DNA of 64,000 nt from Deltaproteobacteria bacterium (GCA_016177845.1 JACOUO010000007.1:1-64000), one strand, 5' to 3'; shown: positions 1 through 8,242, numbered from the stretch's first letter. Notes: generated by a model from the sequence alone, not told the origin. Program-made: numbers and translations.

Positions 1-1
1 G

Positions 2-553
2 CTTGGCGTATTTGCCGCTGCCCGTGATGTAACAGCCCAGAAGCAGGCATCTCAGTATGCCAGAAGCCTTATTGAAGCATCTCTTGACCCACTCGTCACC
101 ATAAGCCCCGAAGGTAAAATAACTGATGTTAACGAAGCTACAATCAAGGTTACGGGTATTGCCCGGGGGAAGCTGATAGGGACTGATTTTTCAAACTATT
201 TTACAGAGCCTGAGAAGGCAAGGGAAGGGTATAAGGAAGTGCTGGCTAAGGGTTATGTGATGGATTATCCGCTGACCATAAGACATAAAGACGGAAAGCT
301 TACGGATGTCTTATACAATGCTTCCGTATATAAGGATTTTGCTGGCAATGTGCTTGGTGTATTTGCTGCTGCCCGTGATATTACAGCCCAGAGAAAAGCG
401 GAGGCGCAGGTAGCTGAGCAGCGTGCGAGGGAATTGGAAAGATTAGTAGAACTTGAAAGGTTCCAGAAGCTAACGGTTGGAAGAGAATTAAAAATGATAG
501 AACTGAAAAAGGAAATTGAGGAGCTAAGGGCAAAGCTTGGCGGTTCAATATGA
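2..553 (+). CDS. Tandem PAS-domain sensory protein, C-terminal part
   Basis: The reading frame is open from the left edge, so the gene starts outside the window. The visible part is the end of one PAS/PAC unit (LGVFAAARDVTAQ), one complete PAS domain (LIEASLDPLVTISPEGKIT onward) and a second PAC end (LGVFAAARDITAQ), followed by a ~45-residue charged helix. The two PAC ends lie exactly 351 bp (117 codons) apart and are nearly identical in DNA, so this is a recent in-tandem PAS duplication. The stop overlaps the ATG of the next kinase gene (ATGA), which suggests translational coupling. It is probably a ligand- or redox-sensing input partner of the kinase downstream. No catalytic domain is visible in this part. 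Confidence 0.8.
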   Translation, partial: LGVFAAARDVTAQKQASQYARSLIEASLDPLVTISPEGKITDVNEATIKVTGIARGKLIGTDFSNYFTEPEKAREGYKEVLAKGYVMDYPLTIRHKDGKLTDVLYNASVYKDFAGNVLGVFAAARDITAQRKAEAQVAEQRARELERLVELERFQKLTVGRELKMIELKKEIEELRAKLGGSI

Positions 554-1953
554 TTTCAAATAAAATAGAAATTGGATCGGAAGAGAGAATCAAGTCATTA
601 CAAGGTGTCCAGAAAGCTATCTTCAACATCCTCGAGGATTCCAGCGAGGAAAAGGAGCGGCTTAAGGAAGTCCAGCGAGCTGTCCTGAATATCCTGGAAG
701 ATTTCAATATGGAGAGGAGCCGTCTTCAAATAATGCATAGAGCCACCTCTAATATCCTTGAGGATTTCAGCGAGGAAAAGGAGCGGCTTAAAGAGAGCCA
801 ACGGGCTGTACTTAATATTCTGGAGGATTTAAAAAAGTCAGAGGAGAAATACAGGAGCCTTGTCGAGAATTCTCTGGTCGGTATTTTCAATGCCAATTTT
901 GAAGGAGACTTTATTTATCTAAACGAAGCCTTGGCAAGGCTATACGAATTTGATTCCCTTGATGAGGCTACAAGGGAAGGAGGACATGTTGCTGGGTTCA
1001 GGAATAAGGCCGCAAGGGACAGCTTGATAGAAATATTAAAAAGGCAGGGTAGGATTGAGGGGTTTGAATTCGAGGAGGTCACTAAAAAAGGGAACATAAG
1101 GAATGTGCTTTTAAGCGCGAGGCTTGGCGATGAGGTTATAGCAGGGATGGCAATTGACATCACCGACCGAAAACGCATGGAAAAGGAAATACGGCAGCTC
1201 AACATTGAGCTGGAGCAGAGGGTAGAGGAAAGGACAAAGGAGCTGAAGGCAGTAGCTGAAGACCTTGCAGTCACAAATAAGGAACTGGAAACCTTCACTT
1301 ATTCCGTTGCTCATGACCTCCGCACGCCCCTAAGGCTTATAGAAGGCTTTAGCATGCTTCTGTTAAAGAAGCAGAAGGAAAAGCTTGAGCCAGCGGGGCA
1401 GGACCAGCTAAATAGGATCAGGGGTGCGACAAAGCGCATGAATCAACTTATAGACGATCTGCTGAACTTCTCCTATGTGATGCGGGCCGAGTTGAATTAC
1501 GAGGCCGTGAACTTAAGCGGAATGGCTACTGCAATAATAGGGGATTTAATGAAGGCAGCACCTGAGAGAACGGTTGAATTCAGGGTTACTGGAGGTTTAA
1601 AGGCGCGCGGGGATGTAAAGTTGCTCAGGATTGTGCTTGAAAATATTATTGGTAATGCCTGGAAATATACTTCGAAAACTGAAAATGCCAATATAGAATT
1701 TGGAATGCTTGATTCTGATAATGGAAAATCAACTTTCTATGTCAAGGACAACGGAGTAGGATTTGAGATGCAGTACGCTAACACCATCTTTGAACCTTTC
1801 CACAGGCTCCATTCCGCTGAAGACTTCCCAGGCACAGGTGTGGGCCTTGCAACGGTAAAGAGGATAATAGAGCGCCATGAGGGCCGGGTATGGGCAGAGA
1901 GCGCATCCGGTAAGGGGGTAACTATCTTCCTTACCCTGCGCAAGGAGCCATAA
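550..1953 (+). CDS. PAS-domain sensor histidine kinase
   Basis: The protein has 467 residues and no membrane segment, so it is a cytoplasmic kinase. Residues ~20-103 are four back-to-back 21-residue repeats with the core (A)xxNILEDxxxE; 21 residues is three heptads, so this is probably a coiled-coil spacer. A PAS domain follows (~98-205), then a second coiled coil, HisKA with the phospho-acceptor in VAHDLRTPLR (His255), and HATPase_c with the N-box (ENIIGNAWKY), G1 (DNGVGFE) and G2 (GTGVGLATV). It overlaps the upstream PAS gene by 4 bp and the downstream receiver gene by 1 bp, so the three genes form one unit. The HisKA/ATPase part closely resembles the kinase at 40934-43582. What it senses is not evident. 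Confidence 0.92.
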   Translation: MISNKIEIGSEERIKSLQGVQKAIFNILEDSSEEKERLKEVQRAVLNILEDFNMERSRLQIMHRATSNILEDFSEEKERLKESQRAVLNILEDLKKSEEKYRSLVENSLVGIFNANFEGDFIYLNEALARLYEFDSLDEATREGGHVAGFRNKAARDSLIEILKRQGRIEGFEFEEVTKKGNIRNVLLSARLGDEVIAGMAIDITDRKRMEKEIRQLNIELEQRVEERTKELKAVAEDLAVTNKELETFTYSVAHDLRTPLRLIEGFSMLLLKKQKEKLEPAGQDQLNRIRGATKRMNQLIDDLLNFSYVMRAELNYEAVNLSGMATAIIGDLMKAAPERTVEFRVTGGLKARGDVKLLRIVLENIIGNAWKYTSKTENANIEFGMLDSDNGKSTFYVKDNGVGFEMQYANTIFEPFHRLHSAEDFPGTGVGLATVKRIIERHEGRVWAESASGKGVTIFLTLRKEP

Positions 1954-2381
1954 TGGGGAAATCGATACTTCTTGTTGAGGACAGCCGGGATGCTGTGGAA
2001 CTCTCAAGAAATGCTCTGGAAGGCTGTGTCTATCCAGAAGGGCTTGTAGTCGCTTATGACGGGGCAGAAGCCCTTGAGTATCTGTCAGGCACTGGCAAGT
2101 ATGAGGGCAGAAACTTAAATGAGATGCCTGATTTGATTTTACTTGACCTCAGGCTTCCCAAAAAGAGCGGCTTCGAGGTCCTTGAGTGGATACGAAAGGA
2201 GCAACGGACAAAGCATATTCCCGTGGTGATTTTGTCGGTTTCCAATTTCCCTGCAGACATACAAAAGGCCTATGAACTTGGGGCGAATAGCTATGTCAGG
2301 AAGCCGGGGGATTTCGATGAGTATATCAGTTTTTTGAAAAAAGGATGCGATTACTGGCTGCATGTAAATTTAAAAGTGTAA
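1953..2381 (+). CDS. Rcp1-type single-domain response regulator
   Basis: A 142-residue receiver domain with no output domain. The acidic pocket is ED at residues 9-10, the phospho-acceptor is Asp65 in ILLDLRLP, and the conserved Thr/Ser position (SVSN) and Lys (VRKPGDF) are present. The long loop before Asp65 is typical of the Rcp1 subfamily that partners phytochrome-like and PAS kinases. Its ATG overlaps the kinase stop codon, so it is almost certainly the cognate phosphate acceptor. It probably acts by protein-protein contact. A close paralogue lies at 40508-40933. Confidence 0.92.
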   Translation: MGKSILLVEDSRDAVELSRNALEGCVYPEGLVVAYDGAEALEYLSGTGKYEGRNLNEMPDLILLDLRLPKKSGFEVLEWIRKEQRTKHIPVVILSVSNFPADIQKAYELGANSYVRKPGDFDEYISFLKKGCDYWLHVNLKV

Positions 2382-2589
2382 ATTATTAGAAGGTAGAAAA
2401 ACATAGTCTTAAAGAGGTAGACTTTTATATAAGTTTTGATAGGCACTCAATGGGAAACCAATTTTGATAGAAGAGTTTTTGCAGAATATGTTTGGGAAGA
2501 AAGATTCCTTCTGTGTCTAAAAAGATTGTATTCTTACGAGGTTTCCCTTGAGCGGTTATATAAAACCTGGAGCAGAGAAGATAAAATTA

Positions 2590-2669
2590 TGCGTGAAAAA
2601 GTTTTGTCGGGCGTCTCGTCCGGGGAGCCAGAAAATAACAAAAGGGGGCGTATTATACGCCCCCTTTTG
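2590..2669 (+). repeat. ~80-bp duplicated element, copy 1
   Basis: This segment aligns with 4594-4679 over its whole length. Shared blocks are TGAAAAAG, a GCGTC core, GGGAGCC (GGGGAGCC here), a short A-rich stretch and the G5/C5 terminator hairpin. The copies differ by scattered substitutions and single-base gaps, so they are not a recent duplication. They lie in direct orientation about 2 kb apart and bracket the acquired genes between them. An open frame (2436-2672) runs through it but ends inside the hairpin and looks fortuitous. Confidence 0.6.
2641..2669 (+). terminator. Intrinsic terminator of element copy 1
   Basis: A perfect 12-bp stem (AAAGGGGGCGTA / TACGCCCCCTTT) with loop TTA is followed by T residues. 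The A-tract on the other side lets it work on both strands, so it can end both the kinase operon from the left and the GNAT gene from the right. Confidence 0.85.
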
Positions 2670-2751
2670 TAGTTGTGTGTTTTTAAGGTTCGGCAAATCG
2701 GTTTGAAGTAAAGGATTACCGGCGCTCTTAAGCGTGCAACTCTATAGAGTA

Positions 2752-3258
2752 TTATTCTTTTGCGGAAAAAGCATGGTGAAAAACCACAGCCCCCTGAGCC
2801 TTGTCATTATCAAAGGGCAGGGCAAGAAAGTACTCCTGCGGAACACCCTCAAGGATTAAACCCGAGGAGTTTCTGAAGCCGAACCGTTCATAGTATTTAG
2901 GTTCGCCCACAAGAACACAGCCTTTAGCCCCTGATTTTTTCAGCAAAGATAGTCTCTTATTAATGAGGGCTTTCCCGATACCTTGTTTCTGATGTTCCGG
3001 TAAAACAGAAACAGGGCCAAGGCCATACCAATTATGAGTGCCATCGGAAATGCTTACCGGAGAGAATGCTACATGGCCTATTACTTTTCCCTCAATCTCA
3101 GCGACCAGTGAAACAGTAAGCGCATTATCAGCACGCAAGGCAATTATTATGAATTGCTCGGTCTGATTACTGTGCGGATGATTTGCAAAGGCCGCTTTAG
3201 TGACCGCGGATATTGCTTCAATATCCGACTCAATCTCATTACGGATGATCATATTCAA
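2752..3258 (-). CDS. GNAT-family N-acetyltransferase
   Basis: The protein has 168 residues, a full single GNAT domain. It opens with the usual IIRNEIESDIEAI strand-helix. The acetyl-CoA loop is VLPEHQKQGIGKALI (Q-x-x-G-I-G), and the late motif YYERFGFR is typical of the YhbS-like branch (COG3153). These enzymes acetylate small molecules or protein N-termini; the substrate is not predictable here. It may start at either of two nearby Met codons. It stands alone on the minus strand between AT-rich intergenic DNA and the terminator of repeat copy 1. Confidence 0.85.
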   Translation of the reverse strand: MNMIIRNEIESDIEAISAVTKAAFANHPHSNQTEQFIIIALRADNALTVSLVAEIEGKVIGHVAFSPVSISDGTHNWYGLGPVSVLPEHQKQGIGKALINKRLSLLKKSGAKGCVLVGEPKYYERFGFRNSSGLILEGVPQEYFLALPFDNDKAQGAVVFHHAFSAKE

Positions 3259-3568
3259 TTCCTATTTACTTCTTGGTTTATATAGTGCCGTTTTTTCGTC
3301 CACGGATCAAAATTCCCTTCAGATTACTTGATATCTAAACAAAGTGTAGCTATCCATTGTTATGAATCTTATCTTTCCCAAATGCAAAGGTCAATGCCGG
3401 GCAGATTATTGGTGGACTTTTTTCATCAGAAAACAAAAAATAAAAAATATCGTTCTCCAACCAAAGGTGCATTTATCGGTATAAAATCGTAATAACAATA
3501 TATACAATCTTATGGCTTATAACATTTGGGGTGCTTTGTATTACTGACAGAATTGGAAGAATGAGAGG
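3259..3568. other. AT-rich spacer without a gene
   Basis: About 310 bp between the GNAT gene and the attC site. It is clearly AT-richer than the cassette that follows. I see no coding frame, tRNA or convincing hairpin; it must contain the GNAT promoter, but I cannot point to it. Confidence 0.5.
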
Positions 3569-3638
3569 CCTAATGGCCAAGCTCAGCCGAGGAAGGTCGC
3601 GTAGCGGCCTGTCATCGGCTGGAGCGCTTCGTCAGGTA
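3569..3638 (-). other. Integron attC recombination site
   Basis: On the minus strand, 30 bp after the stop of the dihydrofolate-reductase-family gene, lies a ~70-nt imperfect palindrome with attC architecture. R'' is ACCTGAC (3632-3638). The left inner arm is GCTCcAGCCGA (3616-3626), the right inner arm TCGGCTGAGC (3582-3591), and R' is ATTAGGC (3569-3575). The inner arms pair perfectly except for one unpaired C in the left arm, the extrahelical base that marks attC sites. The R boxes are slightly degenerate (a G:T pair). No integron integrase is in the window. Confidence 0.72.
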
Positions 3639-3667
3639 ATGTTGCTCTTCGATTGTTTGTCACGCTA

Positions 3668-4222
3668 CTACGAATGAGGCACCTCATATCGGAGTTCTGC
3701 GAACGCCGCTCCATAGGTCGTTGCCGATATCAATTTTAGTGGCGGTGTCACGATCTTTCGCGGCAGGAGAGGCGATCCGCTGCCCAGGGTTACCGACGTC
3801 ACCTGGACAATCAATTCGTCGAGTAATCTGTGATCATAAAATTGGCCGGCCAACTCTCCGCCACCAACGATCCAGACATTCTTGTCGACTGCTGCGGTGA
3901 CCATTTGACTGTGCACAGGCCTGACATCGCCCCTAACAAAACGTATGTCTGCGCCGTGTACTGCAGGAAGCGAACGCGAGGTGAAGACCCAGGCAGGTTG
4001 CTCGTAGGGCCACGGGCGCGGCTTGGCCGACTCCGGGTGAATCTGATTACGCAGGATCCACTCGTAAGTGGTTGACCCCATCGCAATGGCACCGACCTCA
4101 CGGATAAAGGCCGGGTAGCTCGTACCCTCACCCTCCCCGAACTGGAGCAGCCAGTCGAGAGAGTTCTCAGGTGCCGCTATGAACCCGTCCAGGCTCGAGG
4201 CCACATAATACTGCGTCTTCAT
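3668..4222 (-). CDS. Dihydrofolate reductase family (RibD C-terminal) protein, integron cassette gene
   Basis: The start is taken at ATG 4222 (MKTQYYVASSLDGFIA), which has AAGGAG nine bases upstream; an in-frame ATG 30 bp earlier lacks this. The ~184-residue protein has the DHFR/RibD-C fold signature: the substrate-side YYVASSLDGFIA strand and the NADPH-binding IVGGGELAGQF. Such proteins are NADPH-dependent reductases of pterin- or pyrimidine-like substrates; the real substrate is unknown. Its base composition is GC-richer than the flanking DNA. With the attC site directly downstream it has the structure of a single integron gene cassette, a common carrier for this family. Confidence 0.85.
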   Translation of the reverse strand: MKTQYYVASSLDGFIAAPENSLDWLLQFGEGEGTSYPAFIREVGAIAMGSTTYEWILRNQIHPESAKPRPWPYEQPAWVFTSRSLPAVHGADIRFVRGDVRPVHSQMVTAAVDKNVWIVGGGELAGQFYDHRLLDELIVQVTSVTLGSGSPLLPRKIVTPPLKLISATTYGAAFAELRYEVPHS

Positions 4223-4355
4223 TATCAATCGTTCTCCTTGGAAATAAGCCATTGGGCAATTTATGTTTACTACTTGCTGTGCGCATAGCTAAATACCGCG
4301 TGCCACATTTTGCTCGTATCTATTTACTTTAGCTTTGCCCTTATTTTTCGTTCTG

Positions 4356-4480
4356 TCAAATGGCGCCAAGCGTGGTCGGCGAGATCTTCAAAATATTCAG
4401 AATCTGAGAGACCCTTGCACTCGAAATTCCAAGTTCCCTGGCTATGGCCGCTCTTGAAGCATACCCCCCCCATCTTCCAG
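4356..4480 (-). pseudogene. Remnant of an HTH protein (recombinase/transposon-type)
   Basis: One minus-strand frame reads SRAAIARELGISSARVSQIL followed by NILKISPTTLGAI and a stop. This is a helix-turn-helix sequence of the kind found at the C-terminus of site-specific recombinases and phage or transposon regulators. There is no start codon or upstream domain in this frame, so it is a truncated relic. It sits between the cassette and repeat copy 2, consistent with a decayed mobile element. Confidence 0.45.
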
Positions 4481-4593
4481 CCCCTGTTGCCATTGCATAG
4501 CAAGTTCAGCTGGATTGGCATATAGCTACTTCTGTGGCTTAAAAGACTTTTTTTAGCTGGAGGGATATTCTTTAACGGGGCAGAAAAGGCAAG

Positions 4594-4679
4594 CTGGCGC
4601 TGAAAAAGGTTCGCTGAGCGTCCTTCCCCGGGAGCCGGTAATAAAAAAGGGGGAGCGTATTTTACGCCCCCCTTTTTTC
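4594..4679 (+). repeat. ~80-bp duplicated element, copy 2
   Basis: Homologous to 2590-2669 (see there). This copy begins GGCGCTGAAAAAGG, contains the GCGTCC core and CCCCGGGAGCCGG, and ends in a hairpin with a longer T-tract. It marks the right edge of the accessory islet. Confidence 0.6.
4643..4679 (+). terminator. Intrinsic terminator of element copy 2
   Basis: The stem GGGGG(A)GCGTA / TACGCCCCCC has loop TTT, an A-tract before it and six T residues after it. As in copy 1 it can act on both strands. Confidence 0.8.
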
Positions 4680-4782
4680 ATTGGACTGTGTTTTTCATGC
4701 ACCTCGACTCCTCTCAAGAAGGCATGGCCGGGTCAGCGGACGGACTTGGAAAGCAAAAAATTGAACTCTCCTCAAACGCAAA

Positions 4783-4815
4783 CGAGGGGTTACAGCTTTT
4801 TACTGTAACCCCTCG
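4783..4815 (-). terminator. Terminator of the SBBP-repeat protein gene
   Basis: A perfect 13-bp stem (CGAGGGGTTACAG / CTGTAACCCCTCG) with a 7-nt loop lies about 30 bp after the stop of the large minus-strand gene. On the minus strand it is followed by TTTGCGTTT. The stem is similar to the one at 59774-59806. Confidence 0.8.
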
Positions 4816-4844
4816 TCCAATCCTATTGCTTTCGCCAGTTATTG

Positions 4845-7800
4845 TTATTGGCACGCCTGCGCATTTTTTAGGCTGGCTGCCATTCTTATAAGGTCGGCAG
4901 CCTGCGTGCCTGTAATGGACTTGCCAGACTGGGCGTTCACCTCGTTTATGAAAGCGTCTACCTTATTGCAGGTGGCCGGCGAATAAGTTCCGCCTGCAGT
5001 CGCAAGGGCGTTCTGTAATTTGGCGGATAGACTGTTCATTACGCCCTGCGTCAGGTTATAGCTTTCAATGACGCTTATAAGATTGGCTATAATCTCGCCG
5101 GGGCCAAGGACAGTTACGTAAAACCCTGTTGTTGAGCTGTTTGCGGCCCAATCGGTAGCTGTGCAGGCTACTGCGGTCGTGCCTATGGGGAATGTGCTGC
5201 CCGATGCCGGTGCGCAATTTATGGCCGGGCTCGGGTCAACCGCATCTGCCGCGGTTGCCGTATAGGTTACCGAGGCGCCCGCAGGACCTGTGGCGTTTAC
5301 TGACATATTGGACGGAACAGTAATGACGGGTGCGGTGGCGTCCACGCCAATTACTATTGTGAAGCTATTTGTTTCGTATATGCCCGTAGAATCGGAGACC
5401 CGGGCGGCGAACCCGTATATCCCGGAAGACTCAGGCGTGCCGCTTATCTCTCCTGTTGCCGGATTCAATGAAAGCCCGGTAGGCAGGCCTCCTGAGGGCA
5501 GGTTCCATGCATAGGGCGCGATGCCGCCTGTTGCCGCGAGGGTCTGGCTGTAAGCAAGGCCGACAATGCCTTCAGACAGCGCAGCCGCTGGAATTGCGAG
5601 GTCGCTGACCGTCGGGCCGCTGAGTGTAGCTGAAGACGGGAGTCTTGCCGAGCCTGTCCCGTCAGATGTCTCGAAATAGTAGTCATGCGAGCCTATGCCC
5701 AGGGTGGTAGCGAATGTAAACTGCTCGCCATTGGTGTAATCGCCGTCATTGAGGGTCACCGCTGCACCGGTATCTGCCGACATAGCGCTGCAGGTCCCGT
5801 CCACGCATACCCTCATGTATGAGGGGGCGCTATTATCGGCGTCGGTATAAACAGTCTTGTAAGTGAATATCGTTGAGGCCGTGCCGATATTCGGTTCTAT
5901 CGCGTCCGCATAGCCGGGCTCGGATGGATAGGCAAGGGAAGGGGCTGCATTAAATCTTATTTTCGCAATGAAGGCATCATTACTGGTTGCTTTAGCCTGC
6001 AAGGGCGAAACCGTAGGAAAGTCGGTGGACAAAACCATGCCTGTTATGTAGGCATCCCCGGTCGAATCGACCGCTATGGCGTAACCCTGATCATGATTAC
6101 TCCCCCCGAGGTAGGTCGAATAGACAAGGCTGCCAATTGGGCTTATCTTCGTAACGAACGCGTCAAAAAGGCCTGACTTCGCCTGCATGGCGGAGGAAGT
6201 AGGGAAATCAATGGAAGAAGTATAGCCGGTAACATATGCGTTTCCGGTTGAATCGACTGCAATGCCTCTACCGTAATCATAATTACTTCCCCCCAGGAAA
6301 GTCGAATAGTCGAGTCCGCCGGAGGGGCTTATCTTTGTGACGAACGCGTCAATACTGCCGCCTGCGTGAGCCGGCTGCAAAGCCGAAGCCGTAGGGAAGT
6401 CGTAGCCCCATGTCATCCCCGTTATATAGGCGCCCCCGGTTGAGTCGACCGCGATAGCGTAAGCCCACTCATTATACCATCCTCCGATGTGAGTTGAATA
6501 AACCAGGCTGCCTGTGGGGCTTATCTTCGTAATGAACGCGTCAGCGGCGGAGCTTGAGTAAGGCCCCTGTATGGCCGAGGCCGTGGGAAAATCGGACGAG
6601 CCCGTATACCCGGCAATATATGCGTTCCCGGCAGAATCGACTGCGATGCCGTTACCCTGGTCCGTAGCGCGCCCGCCGAGATAAGTTGAATAGACAAGGG
6701 TGCCTGATGGGCTTATCTTAGTAACGAACGCATCACCCCAAGGATTGGATGTGTTTGCGTAAGATCCCTGCATAGCCGAAACTGTAGGGAAGTCGGTGGA
6801 GAATGTTACCCCCGTAACATAGGCGCTCCCGGTTGAATCGACCGCTATGCCTTGACCGCGCTCATCATCGCTTCCGCCAAGATAGGTAGAATATACGAGT
6901 CCGCCTGTGGAGTTTATCTTCGCTACGAACGCATCACCATATTTTGCGTTAGCCTCCTGTATGGCCAAGGCCGTAGGGAAGTCGGTGGAGGATGTCTGTC
7001 CAGTAATATATGCGTTCCCGGCAGAATCGACCGCGATGCCGTTACCCTGGTCCGTAGCGCTCCCGCCGAGATAGGTTGAATAGACAAGAGTGCCTGAGGG
7101 GCTTATCTTCATAACGAAAGCGTCTTGAAAATCCGCGATAGCCCCTTGCAAGGCAGCGGCAACAGGAAAGTCGGCAGACCGTGTATAGCCGGTGACATAG
7201 GCGCTTCCGGCCGTATCGACCGCGATGCCTTGGCCCCAATCACCACTACTTCCACCAAGGTAGGTCGAGTAAACCAGGTACGGGTCTATTACGAGTTCCC
7301 GTTTTTTGTCGTACGAAGCGACATCGAAACCGTATGCGAATTTACCTTTGTTGGAGAGGACCTTGAACTTCCCGTCGATCTCTTTTCTCTGTCCGTCTAT
7401 CTCCTGGTATATATAGGGCTTCTTCTGGTGTATGGTCCCTTCCTTGAGCGTAATCTCCATGTCGCCGTTCTCGAGGACCCTGAGCCCCTTTATGCCCTCA
7501 TAGGCAAATTTTACATTCCGGTAGTCGGCACCCGGTTTCACTATGACATCGTATTCAAGCTGCGTGTTATTTCCATAGTACTTTATATCAATACCCTGAT
7601 AAACCTCTTTATATAATATTCCGCCGTAAGTGGGGACGCTTGTCCTCCACTTTGACCTGTCTTTGCCGACGAAGTAATTGACCTTGCCTTCGAGTTCGTC
7701 TGTAGCGGTTATCTTTGAATTTTTGTTGGAGCCGGGCAGGGAGAGCTTAACGAGTTCGGATTTCGCGTCGAATCTTTCGTCCTCAAGGGCTTTCTCTATA

Positions 7801-8114
7801 AAAGGTTTGCTTCTGTCTTGAGCAACGCGCCTTGTGAGGTTAAGGTAGACGCCGTCATTCGTGAAGTATGTGGCATGCCCGCTTCCTTTTTCAAAGTACC
7901 TTACCTTCTTTTCGAGCTGGCCTGCGTTCTTTATAAAATACAGGGGTAGTTTGCCGAAGTCGTTATGCAGGGCGGCAGTCCCACCTGCAACCGGGCTTTT
8001 TAATGGCTCATCCTTCTTTTTTTCTAAATTATGCGCATCATCTGCCCATCCGGTTCCTGCAAGCAAGGTTAAAACAGCCAACAGCAAAGCAAGAAAAGAG
8101 CCTTTGCGTTTCAT
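4845..8114 (-). CDS. Large secreted SBBP-repeat beta-propeller protein with Ig/HYR and FIMAH domains
   Basis: The start is set at ATG 8114, preceded by GGAGGCGTC; upstream in-frame Met codons lie beyond the leader terminator. The ~1089-residue protein has a signal peptide (MKRKGSFLALLLAVLTLLAG, cut near GWA-DD). A ~200-residue N-terminal region of the type common before SBBP repeats contains YFIKNAGQLEKKVRYF. About eight SBBP repeats follow (core YSTYLGGS-D-G-GIAVDS-G-AYVTG-T-S-DFPT, roughly 60 residues each), forming a propeller. Next come a stretch around DADNSAPSYMRVCVDG, a putative-Ig repeat (GLPTGLSLNPATGEISGTP), an HYR domain (DATAPVITVPSNMSVNATGP) and a C-terminal ~80-residue FIMAH-like domain (QGVMNSLSAKLQNAL ... 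FINEVNAQSGK). It is exported and probably surface-associated; its ligand is unknown. Monocistronic. Confidence 0.9.
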   Translation of the reverse strand: MKRKGSFLALLLAVLTLLAGTGWADDAHNLEKKKDEPLKSPVAGGTAALHNDFGKLPLYFIKNAGQLEKKVRYFEKGSGHATYFTNDGVYLNLTRRVAQDRSKPFIEKALEDERFDAKSELVKLSLPGSNKNSKITATDELEGKVNYFVGKDRSKWRTSVPTYGGILYKEVYQGIDIKYYGNNTQLEYDVIVKPGADYRNVKFAYEGIKGLRVLENGDMEITLKEGTIHQKKPYIYQEIDGQRKEIDGKFKVLSNKGKFAYGFDVASYDKKRELVIDPYLVYSTYLGGSSGDWGQGIAVDTAGSAYVTGYTRSADFPVAAALQGAIADFQDAFVMKISPSGTLVYSTYLGGSATDQGNGIAVDSAGNAYITGQTSSTDFPTALAIQEANAKYGDAFVAKINSTGGLVYSTYLGGSDDERGQGIAVDSTGSAYVTGVTFSTDFPTVSAMQGSYANTSNPWGDAFVTKISPSGTLVYSTYLGGRATDQGNGIAVDSAGNAYIAGYTGSSDFPTASAIQGPYSSSAADAFITKISPTGSLVYSTHIGGWYNEWAYAIAVDSTGGAYITGMTWGYDFPTASALQPAHAGGSIDAFVTKISPSGGLDYSTFLGGSNYDYGRGIAVDSTGNAYVTGYTSSIDFPTSSAMQAKSGLFDAFVTKISPIGSLVYSTYLGGSNHDQGYAIAVDSTGDAYITGMVLSTDFPTVSPLQAKATSNDAFIAKIRFNAAPSLAYPSEPGYADAIEPNIGTASTIFTYKTVYTDADNSAPSYMRVCVDGTCSAMSADTGAAVTLNDGDYTNGEQFTFATTLGIGSHDYYFETSDGTGSARLPSSATLSGPTVSDLAIPAAALSEGIVGLAYSQTLAATGGIAPYAWNLPSGGLPTGLSLNPATGEISGTPESSGIYGFAARVSDSTGIYETNSFTIVIGVDATAPVITVPSNMSVNATGPAGASVTYTATAADAVDPSPAINCAPASGSTFPIGTTAVACTATDWAANSSTTGFYVTVLGPGEIIANLISVIESYNLTQGVMNSLSAKLQNALATAGGTYSPATCNKVDAFINEVNAQSGKSITGTQAADLIRMAASLKNAQACQ

Positions 8115-8154
8115 GACGCCTCCTGGAATGCGGGTTAGAGTAAACAACGGAAAT

Positions 8155-8206
8155 AAAAAAAGCCCCAAAAAGGAGGGTGCCTGCCTTTTTGAGGCTTCAT
8201 CGCCTC
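8155..8206 (-). promoter_or_regulatory. Leader attenuator of the SBBP gene (terminator plus competing hairpin)
   Basis: Between promoter and start codon the minus-strand transcript can form a 13-bp hairpin (arms 8184-8196 and 8161-8173, AGCCTCAAAAAGG / CCTTTTTGGGGCT) followed by six U residues, a full intrinsic terminator lying before the coding region. Immediately upstream is a second hairpin, GAGGC-GATGAA-GCCTC (8191-8206), whose 3' arm is the 5' arm of the terminator. The two cannot coexist. That is the design of a riboswitch or attenuator; I do not recognise a known aptamer. Confidence 0.6.
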
Positions 8207-8242
8207 TTTAATAAAAAGCCGTCGTCAGCTTGTTTTTAAATC

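Noticed and set aside
2436-2672. 78-residue open frame after the first receiver gene
   Set aside because: It runs into the terminator hairpin of repeat copy 1, has no ribosome-binding site and no protein-like pattern; treated as chance.
2752-3258. GNAT gene as a second integron cassette
   Set aside because: No attC-like palindrome follows its stop codon and its composition is AT-rich like the surroundings.
4310-4525. Short open frames on both strands at 4310-4525
   Set aside because: They overlap the HTH relic in other frames and show no recognisable sequence.
8155-8206. SBBP leader as a fluoride riboswitch
   Set aside because: GGCGATGAAGCC looks similar, but the 3' CTGATG...CC partner strand needed for the pseudoknot is missing.
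8217-8230. ACGA-loop hairpin in the SBBP leader as a guanidine-II (mini-ykkC) riboswitch
   Set aside because: That class needs two ACGR-loop hairpins; the second hairpin here has loop GATGAA.
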